From Candidatus Babelota bacterium (GTDB taxonomy: Bacteria > JAGOBX01): DNA of 20,594 bases. The DNA lies in assembly GCA_017999075.1 (NCBI GenBank), contig JAGOBX010000009.1:1-20594 (forward strand), written 5' to 3'. The notes under the pieces were generated by a model. The model saw only the letters and a program-made list of their open reading frames with translations. It made no database searches and was not told the DNA's origin. Shown here in pieces: positions 15,282 through 20,594 of the stretch; the stretch's first letter is position 1, and each line of letters begins with the position of its first letter. The translations under genes were made by a program, and so were the position numbers.

Positions 15282-16601
15282 ATGTATGATTTTCCTCAAT
15301 ATTCAATATTATTTTCAGGAATAATGTTGACTGCATTAAGTTCAGTGTTTAACAGCGTTCAAAGCGCTTTGTTAACGTTTGGAAAATACAAAACCCATAA
15401 ACTCATCGAAGGAAAAACCCAGTATAGAGAATTATTAAAAAAATATATTGAAAAATTCTGGGATTATTATTTTTCAATAACCATAATTGCTTCAACGATC
15501 CGTATAGTTTTAATTCTGGTATGGATATTGTTTTTTAATTCTGTAATAAGATATTTGGCGCAAAGGTTTTTTATTAATTATTATGATTTAATAAATCAGC
15601 GTATAATACTGTATGGAATATCCGCTGTGTTAAGCGGAACATTTACGCTTCTGTTAAGTGAGATTATACCCGGAGTGATAGCAAGAAAAAATTCTGAAAA
15701 AGTCATATTAAGTTTTCTTGACATATTAAAATATGCGGATATATTGTTAAGCCCATTTCGATATATTTTTATGAGAATTGCGGGATTTATTTTAAAACCA
15801 TTTGAAATAGTATTTGAAAAAAAAGATTTTTTACTGGAAGATGAAGATGTAAAAGCATTATTTAAAGCAGCAGTTAACCAGGGACTTTTTAAAGTTCAGG
15901 AATATGACATGGTAACAAATATTTTTGAATTGAAAGACACTATAGTGCGCAATATAATGATTCCGCAGACTGATGTTATTTCAGTTCCTTCAAACATAGA
16001 TTTGCGCGAGTTACTGAATATTTTTGATACTTCAGGATACAGCCGCTTGCCTGTATTTGAGAAAAACAGAGATAATATAATCGGAGTTATACATGCGAAA
16101 GAAATCCTGCCAGATTTATTTGAAAAAAACGATATATATTTTGATATAAAAAAGTTTATAAGAAAAATAATTTATGTTCCAGAATCAAAAGAGATTAATT
16201 CATTATTACGGGATTTTCAAAGGGAAAAAACGCATATTGCGGCAGTGGTGGATGAATTCGGAGTATTTGCCGGAATAATTACAATTGAGGATATTCTTGA
16301 AGAAATAGTGGGAGAAATAGAAGATGAATTTGACGATGATGATGAGTCAATTGTAAAAAATAATAACAAAGAATTTATTATTGATGCTAAGCTGAATCTT
16401 GAAGAACTTAACGAAAAACTTAATATTGATTTGCCTGTTTCCGAGAACTATGAAAGTTTAGGGGGGTTTTTGATTTTTTTGGTAGACGAACTGCCTGAGC
16501 AAGGCAGAGAAATTTTATATAATGGGTATAAATTTGTTGTTGTATCAGCTACCAAAACAAGAATTTTTAAGGTAAAACTCAATATTTTAGAAAATATTTG
16601 A
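15282..16601 (+). CDS. CorC/HlyC family (CNNM-type) CBS-domain membrane protein
   Basis: The 439-residue protein has the layout of the CorC/HlyC/YfjD family. An N-terminal membrane domain (residues about 1-180, several hydrophobic helices) is followed by a CBS pair (about 225-345). The pair includes MIPQTDVISVP (M226 onward) and the highly typical HIAAVVDEFG, AGIITIEDILEEIVGEIEDE. The C-terminal CorC transporter-associated domain (about 365-437) contains ESLGGFLI and LPEQGREI. Relatives export or transport magnesium or other divalent cations. In the membrane domain several usually conserved residues differ (Q27 at the FSxxE glutamate, AST in place of GNN, EIIPG in place of EIxPK), so transport is not assured. 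The start lacks a clear ribosome binding site. It ends the probable three-gene operon. Confidence 0.9.
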   Translation: MYDFPQYSILFSGIMLTALSSVFNSVQSALLTFGKYKTHKLIEGKTQYRELLKKYIEKFWDYYFSITIIASTIRIVLILVWILFFNSVIRYLAQRFFINYYDLINQRIILYGISAVLSGTFTLLLSEIIPGVIARKNSEKVILSFLDILKYADILLSPFRYIFMRIAGFILKPFEIVFEKKDFLLEDEDVKALFKAAVNQGLFKVQEYDMVTNIFELKDTIVRNIMIPQTDVISVPSNIDLRELLNIFDTSGYSRLPVFEKNRDNIIGVIHAKEILPDLFEKNDIYFDIKKFIRKIIYVPESKEINSLLRDFQREKTHIAAVVDEFGVFAGIITIEDILEEIVGEIEDEFDDDDESIVKNNNKEFIIDAKLNLEELNEKLNIDLPVSENYESLGGFLIFLVDELPEQGREILYNGYKFVVVSATKTRIFKVKLNILENI

Positions 16602-16683
16602 CTTAAGTAGAATCGGAAAGTAAAATAATTCTAAAAAATGCATTTGATATTTGAAAAATTATTTTTGTTTATTTCATCATCAC

Positions 16684-16698
16684 AAATTGTATATTATA
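16684..16698 (+). promoter_or_regulatory. Possible -10 region upstream of the chemoreceptor gene
   Basis: The 15-nt stretch AAATTGTATATTATA matches 14 of 15 bases of 12649-12663, which contains the perfect TATAAT of the promoter candidate for the secreted-protein genes. TATATT at 16690-16695 would be the -10 element, about 24 nt before the ATG at 16719. No convincing -35 hexamer is visible at the right distance. The leader would be short and lacks a clear ribosome binding site. Confidence 0.35.
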
Positions 16699-16718
16699 TT
16701 TTAACTGATTAAAAAAGT

Positions 16719-19598
16719 ATGTTAATTAAGAAAAAACTGATACTGTATTTTACTTCCGCTGCTTGCATTCCTATGATATTTTTATTTTTTGCAGGACTCA
16801 CTTTTTTTGAAAAAGCTAAGGAAGCTGACATAGTAAAAAATTATTATGATATACAAACTGCATTTCTTGAAAACATTCAGCTTATGCTAAACATCAATGT
16901 TGAAAATTTAAAAACATGGAGTTCACTATCAGTTATGAATGAACTGCTTGCTGACGACATTGAAGGAAATATAACTAAAATTCTTGTGAAATTCAATAGT
17001 AATTATAAAGTTTTTCTTAATTTAAGCGTAGTAAATATGCAGGGAAAAATTTTGTCTTCATCAGACAATAAATTGCTGATGAAAACTTTAATAGACGAAC
17101 CTGGTTTTCAGCAAGCGTTAAGTAAAAAATCACTTTATATTACCGAAGTTTATGAAAGCGTGTTATTTAACGCGAATACATTAGTAGCATATTTTCCTAT
17201 AGTTTTAAGCGATGGCCAGACAGCCGGATTTATAGCGGGGGCATTTGATTGCGGCAAATTATTTTATGCTCAAAATAATTCTATTCAATTGATATCAGGG
17301 GCACCGCAGGACAATAACGCGTTTTTGCAGTTATATAATTCGGAAAACACTGTTATTTCGGCTCCTGAATTTTTAATTAAGCAATCGGTTATTTTGAAAT
17401 CAAAAAATATGAATTTTGATTTACAGAAAATGATTGATAAAAACACGAAAGGATATTTGAAAAACAGTGATAAAATAATTGTATTTATGAGACCTGAAAC
17501 AGGACAGAACAAATTCAAAGAAGCCACACCAGTTATAAACTGGTATACTGTAGCTGAAATTTCTACAGATGCTGCATTTGCCGATATAAATAAAATGAAA
17601 AATATTACTTTAATATTTTTATTACTTCTTATATCAGCAGCTGTTGTTTTTTCATTATATATTTCTGATAAAATAACAAAACCTGTGCTGATGGTTGCGG
17701 GAATAGGAGAAAAACTTGCTGCTGGAGATTTGAGGATAGAAGAGATTGATTATAAAACCAGTGATGAAATAGGACAGCTTGTAGTATCGTTTAACAATAT
17801 TCTCAACAGCCAGAGAAAACTTGCAGAACAGGCTATTTGCATAGCAAATGACGATTTGTTAAACTCTAAACTGGATAATACGATTTCAGGTGATTTGGGC
17901 GAAGCATTTTCAAATATGACGTTGAAATTAAGGAATATTGCAAAACATTCTCAGATTATTGCCGATGATGATTTATATAATCGAAGTTTGAACATTAAAG
18001 GAACCGGGACTCTGGGGAAAGCTTTTTCCGATATGATAATAAATCTTAGAAATCTTACTGAGAAAGCTCAAATTATAGCTGCCGGTGATTTGAAAAACGT
18101 CAAATTGACTGTATCTGAAAACGGGACTTTGTCAAAAGCATTTTCAAATATGATAATTAATTTACGGAAGATAGCTAATCAGGCACAGATAATAGCTGAT
18201 GAAAAACTTAATGATGTCATATTAAATGAAAATATACCAGGAGATCTTGGTTCTGCGTTTGCAGTAATGGTTAATAACTTGAGGTCTCTTGCAGAAAAAG
18301 CTCAGATTATAGCAGCAGGTGATTTAAAAAATAAAAATCTTTCTACTGAAGGCGACGGAGTTCTTACTTTGGCATTTTCTGAAATGATAGCTAATTTAAA
18401 AAAATTATCTGTTCAGGCTGAAATTATAGCAAATGATAATTTATATGAACCTTTATTGAATGAACGTATATCAGGAGATTTAGGAACAGCATTTGGAGTT
18501 ATGGTTGAAAATTTAAGATCGCTTGCCGAGAAAGCTAAACTGATAGCTTCAGGAGATTTGCAAAATGAAAAGTTAAATATGAATTTTAATGGGTCATTAT
18601 CCGCAGCATTTTCTGAAATGATAGTTAATCTTAGAAAATTGGCATTACAGGCAGAACTCCTGACAGAAGGAAAACTGAATTCTGAACTGCTTAAAGAACG
18701 CATTAAAGGAAACCTTGGGGATTCTTTTGCGGCAATGGTGGATAAGTTAAAAATATTGATACTGGAAATAAAAAGTTCTTCTGATAATGTAAATTCAATT
18801 GCCGTTGAATTAATGAATTCAACTCAATCTATGGCGAACGATACGAAAATTCAATCTGAAAAAATTACTGAAATAACTAATGGAATATCAGAAATAAATT
18901 TGTCTATAAAACAGGTTTCTGAATCGTCAAAATCTGCAGAATATATTTCAGCTAATGCTGAAGAACAAACTTTGGAAGGGGTTTCAGTTGTTCATGATAC
19001 TATGACAGGACTTCAAACAATAACAAATAATATGAATGAAGTAAGCGTTAAAATCAATGATCTTGAAAAAGCAAGCAAGGAAATAGGAACAATTATAAAT
19101 GCAATAAGTTCTATAAGTGAACAAACAAATTTACTGTCATTGAATGCTGCAATAGAAGCTGCCAGAGCCGGTGAAGCAGGTAAAGGATTTGCAGTTGTTG
19201 CAGATGAAGTTAGAAAATTATCTGAAAGCAGCCATGCAAGCGCTGCTGAAATTTCTGTTATAATAGATAAAATTAAAGATAATATGAAATTGACAGTAGA
19301 ATCTATGGAATTTTCAAATCAGAGCGCTCAGGCAAGCGTTGCGTATGCCCAGAGATTAAGCGATAATTTTGTAAAAATACAGGAATCGATTGTATCCACC
19401 AAAAAAAGCATTGCAGATATAGTATCAGCATTGACCCGCCAAAATCAAGCCAGGGATAATATTACAGTCTCTGCCACTTCTGTAAATACTGTTGTAACCG
19501 ATTTAAACAAAGTTTCGATACAGCTTGTGAATCAAAGTGATGATTTGATGAATATTGCTAAAACATTGAATAAAGTTGTATCTAAATTTGAGTTTTAA
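16719..19598 (+). CDS. Methyl-accepting chemotaxis protein with poly-HAMP array
   Basis: This 959-residue transducer has a first membrane helix at about residues 7-27, an extracytoplasmic cache-like sensor (about 28-294) and a second membrane helix at 296-316. The sensor includes [12 protein letters not shown] and a [18 protein letters not shown] segment. An ordinary HAMP domain follows (about 317-372; P322, GDL 336-338, DEIG 349-352). Eight tandem 39-residue HAMP-like units come next (373-684). The MCP signalling domain (685-959) has the hairpin tip [19 protein letters not shown] around residue 801. It should relay ligand binding to CheA/CheW. No C-terminal CheR-docking pentapeptide is seen (it ends SKFEF). 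No clear ribosome binding site precedes the ATG. The ligand is unknown. Confidence 0.96.
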   Translation: MLIKKKLILYFTSAACIPMIFLFFAGLTFFEKAKEADIVKNYYDIQTAFLENIQLMLNINVENLKTWSSLSVMNELLADDIEGNITKILVKFNSNYKVFLNLSVVNMQGKILSSSDNKLLMKTLIDEPGFQQALSKKSLYITEVYESVLFNANTLVAYFPIVLSDGQTAGFIAGAFDCGKLFYAQNNSIQLISGAPQDNNAFLQLYNSENTVISAPEFLIKQSVILKSKNMNFDLQKMIDKNTKGYLKNSDKIIVFMRPETGQNKFKEATPVINWYTVAEISTDAAFADINKMKNITLIFLLLLISAAVVFSLYISDKITKPVLMVAGIGEKLAAGDLRIEEIDYKTSDEIGQLVVSFNNILNSQRKLAEQAICIANDDLLNSKLDNTISGDLGEAFSNMTLKLRNIAKHSQIIADDDLYNRSLNIKGTGTLGKAFSDMIINLRNLTEKAQIIAAGDLKNVKLTVSENGTLSKAFSNMIINLRKIANQAQIIADEKLNDVILNENIPGDLGSAFAVMVNNLRSLAEKAQIIAAGDLKNKNLSTEGDGVLTLAFSEMIANLKKLSVQAEIIANDNLYEPLLNERISGDLGTAFGVMVENLRSLAEKAKLIASGDLQNEKLNMNFNGSLSAAFSEMIVNLRKLALQAELLTEGKLNSELLKERIKGNLGDSFAAMVDKLKILILEIKSSSDNVNSIAVELMNSTQSMANDTKIQSEKITEITNGISEINLSIKQVSESSKSAEYISANAEEQTLEGVSVVHDTMTGLQTITNNMNEVSVKINDLEKASKEIGTIINAISSISEQTNLLSLNAAIEAARAGEAGKGFAVVADEVRKLSESSHASAAEISVIIDKIKDNMKLTVESMEFSNQSAQASVAYAQRLSDNFVKIQESIVSTKKSIADIVSALTRQNQARDNITVSATSVNTVVTDLNKVSIQLVNQSDDLMNIAKTLNKVVSKFEF
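17835..18770 (+). repeat. Eight tandem 117-bp units encoding 39-residue HAMP-like modules
   Basis: Units begin at 17835, 17952, 18069, 18186, 18303, 18420, 18537 and 18654 without any length change. The shared pattern is xIIAxxxL at positions 1-8, G19-x-L21, A24-F25, M28 and NLR at 31-33. Units 3, 5 and 7 (AGDL or SGDL; FSxMI) and units 4, 6 and 8 (xGDLG or GNLG; MV) alternate, giving a 78-residue, 234-bp higher-order period. Units 1 and 2 mix features of both types. DNA identity is clearly lower than protein similarity, so the duplication is old. Confidence 0.9.
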
Positions 19599-19805
19599 TG
19601 TTTAAATAAATATAAAAAACTTGTTTTTTTTAATTATAAATTTAAAATTGAAAAAATTTAAAATTTATATGCGGAATTTTAATTTATGAATTTTAAAAGA
19701 TTCCATAATAAGATTTTAGATTTGAAACAAGATTATTTTCAATTAATGAAATTGTTTTAAAAATATATTAATTTTATTGAAGTGTGTTAGCGGAGGGTTA
19801 AAAGA
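19599..19805. other. AT-rich spacer between the two transducer genes
   Basis: This 207-nt spacer is extremely AT-rich and has no gene. It holds a weak AAAAAAC-TT-GTTTTTT element followed by more T (19614-19631), possibly a poor terminator, and a repeated AAATTTAAAATT motif around 19639-19668. TTGAAA at 19722-19727 has no good partner -10. GGAGGG at 19792-19797 is the ribosome binding site of the next gene. I see no convincing promoter. Confidence 0.6.
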
Positions 19806-20594
19806 ATGAATTTAAAAAAATTTATGCCTAAAACATTAAAATCCAAATTATTACTTTTAATAATAGCTATTACAGTTATTCCTTTATTATTAACAGGCAT
19901 AGTAACTTATTCAAACACTAAAAAAACTGTAGATGATTTGCTTATTAATGACCTTGCTCATATATCAACCAATGTGCGGAGCATGTGCGTTGCTCAAAAA
20001 GGTCTTTTGCAGGAATTTATAGAGTCTGATTATAAAGTGGCAAATTCTATTTTTTTGAAATATCAGGTATCTTTAGATCAGTTAAATAAAATCAGATGGT
20101 CAGCAGTAAATCAATTGACTAAAGATAAAAAAGATATTGAACTTCCTTCTTTTAAGTTGGGGGAAGAGGAAATACTGCAGAATAGTGATCCGGATAAATA
20201 TCAAAAAATAGTTGATGATGTAAAGAAACTTACTGGAGCGACATGCACTATATTTCAGCGTATGAATGAATCGGGAGATATGCTTAGGATCTCGACAAGC
20301 GTGTTAAATAAGGAAGGAAAAAGAGCTTTAGGCACTTATATTCCTTATGTTAATGATGCGGGTGAAAAAAATAAGGTTATAGAAACTGTATTGAAAGGAG
20401 AAATATACAGGGGTCGCGCTTATGTTGTTGATCAGTGGTATATAACCGTTTATGCACCATTCAAAGATTCTGACGGGAAAGTAATAGGGATGTTATATGT
20501 TGGAAGAAAGGAAATAAGTGTTACTTCTCTCATAGATTCAATAAAAAAAATTAAAATAGCGTCTACAGGATATGTGTTTGTACTAAATAGTAAA
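19806..20594 (+). CDS. Cache_3-Cache_2 sensor protein, probable chemotaxis transducer (3' end outside the window)
   Basis: The reading frame is open for 263 codons from the ATG to the window end, so the gene is incomplete. A basic N-terminus and a membrane helix at residues 15-34 lead into a large extracytoplasmic sensor. That sensor shows clear Cache_3-Cache_2 fusion signatures: GATCTIFQR (C147 region), MLRISTSV, GTYIPYV, TVLKGEIYRGRAYVV, WYITVYAPFKDSDGK and VIGMLYVGRKE. A second cache module appears to begin with ASTGYVFVLNSK. Such sensors are usually joined to HAMP and MCP signalling domains, but may also precede kinase or GGDEF outputs, which cannot be seen here. GGAGGG (19792-19797) is a strong ribosome binding site. 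Confidence 0.9.
   Translation, partial: MNLKKFMPKTLKSKLLLLIIAITVIPLLLTGIVTYSNTKKTVDDLLINDLAHISTNVRSMCVAQKGLLQEFIESDYKVANSIFLKYQVSLDQLNKIRWSAVNQLTKDKKDIELPSFKLGEEEILQNSDPDKYQKIVDDVKKLTGATCTIFQRMNESGDMLRISTSVLNKEGKRALGTYIPYVNDAGEKNKVIETVLKGEIYRGRAYVVDQWYITVYAPFKDSDGKVIGMLYVGRKEISVTSLIDSIKKIKIASTGYVFVLNSK

Noticed and set aside
16602-16718. Terminator after the CorC-like gene
   Set aside because: The only candidate (AAAAATTATTTTT near 16654) is a short A-T stem lacking G-C pairs; not convincing.
18413-18703. Minus-strand open frame of 96 codons opposite the HAMP repeat array
   Set aside because: It is an antisense by-product of the tandem repeats and shows no protein features of its own.
17835-18770. 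CRISPR array or intergenic tandem repeat
   Set aside because: The 117-bp periodicity lies in an open frame, keeps codon phase and reflects protein repeats; there are no spacers or identical repeats.
19614-19631. AAAAAAC-TT-GTTTTTT as a terminator after the chemoreceptor
   Set aside because: The stem is almost all A-T with a two-base loop, so it would be very weak; mentioned only within the spacer entry.

Overview
The window is a low-GC (by eye about 30%) bacterial chromosome segment with every gene on the + strand. Positions 12-12550 hold one long co-directional block: the end of the S10 operon (rpsS, rplV, rpsC, rplP, rpmC, rpsQ), the spc operon (rplN to secY, with no rpmD between rpsE and rplO), and adk-map-infA-rpmJ-rpsM-rpsK-rpsD-rpoA-rplQ. 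That makes 25 genes, mostly separated by 0-60 nt. The block closes at a strong Rho-independent terminator (12593-12633). The left edge cuts the operon just after the upstream gene, by synteny rplB.

After the terminator come two overlapping promoter candidates (12632-12665), two predicted secreted proteins of unknown function (12754-13551 and 13560-15263) and a CorC/HlyC (CNNM-type) CBS-domain membrane protein (15282-16601). These are spaced closely enough to be one operon. The CorC-like protein keeps its cytoplasmic CBS and CorC domains but has lost several residues usually conserved in the membrane domain.

The right third is chemosensory. A 959-residue methyl-accepting chemotaxis protein (16719-19598) has a cache-like sensor, one ordinary HAMP domain and then eight tandem 39-residue HAMP-like units before the signalling hairpin. 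A second transducer-like gene (19806 to the window end, incomplete) begins with a membrane segment and a Cache_3-Cache_2 sensor.

The organism cannot be placed from this window alone. Clues are low GC, nearly exclusive ATA for isoleucine in some translation genes, zinc-binding (Cys) forms of S14, S4, L24 and L36, a zinc-type adenylate kinase lid, TTG/GTG starts on four ribosomal protein genes, and a missing rpmD at its usual place. Chemoreceptors imply a chemotaxis pathway, probably with motility. I see no tRNA, rRNA, CRISPR array, insertion sequence or phage gene. No gene-free stretch exceeds about 210 nt. Most of the window is ordinary; the points worth a second look are the poly-HAMP receptor, the degenerate CNNM membrane domain and the unknown secreted pair.
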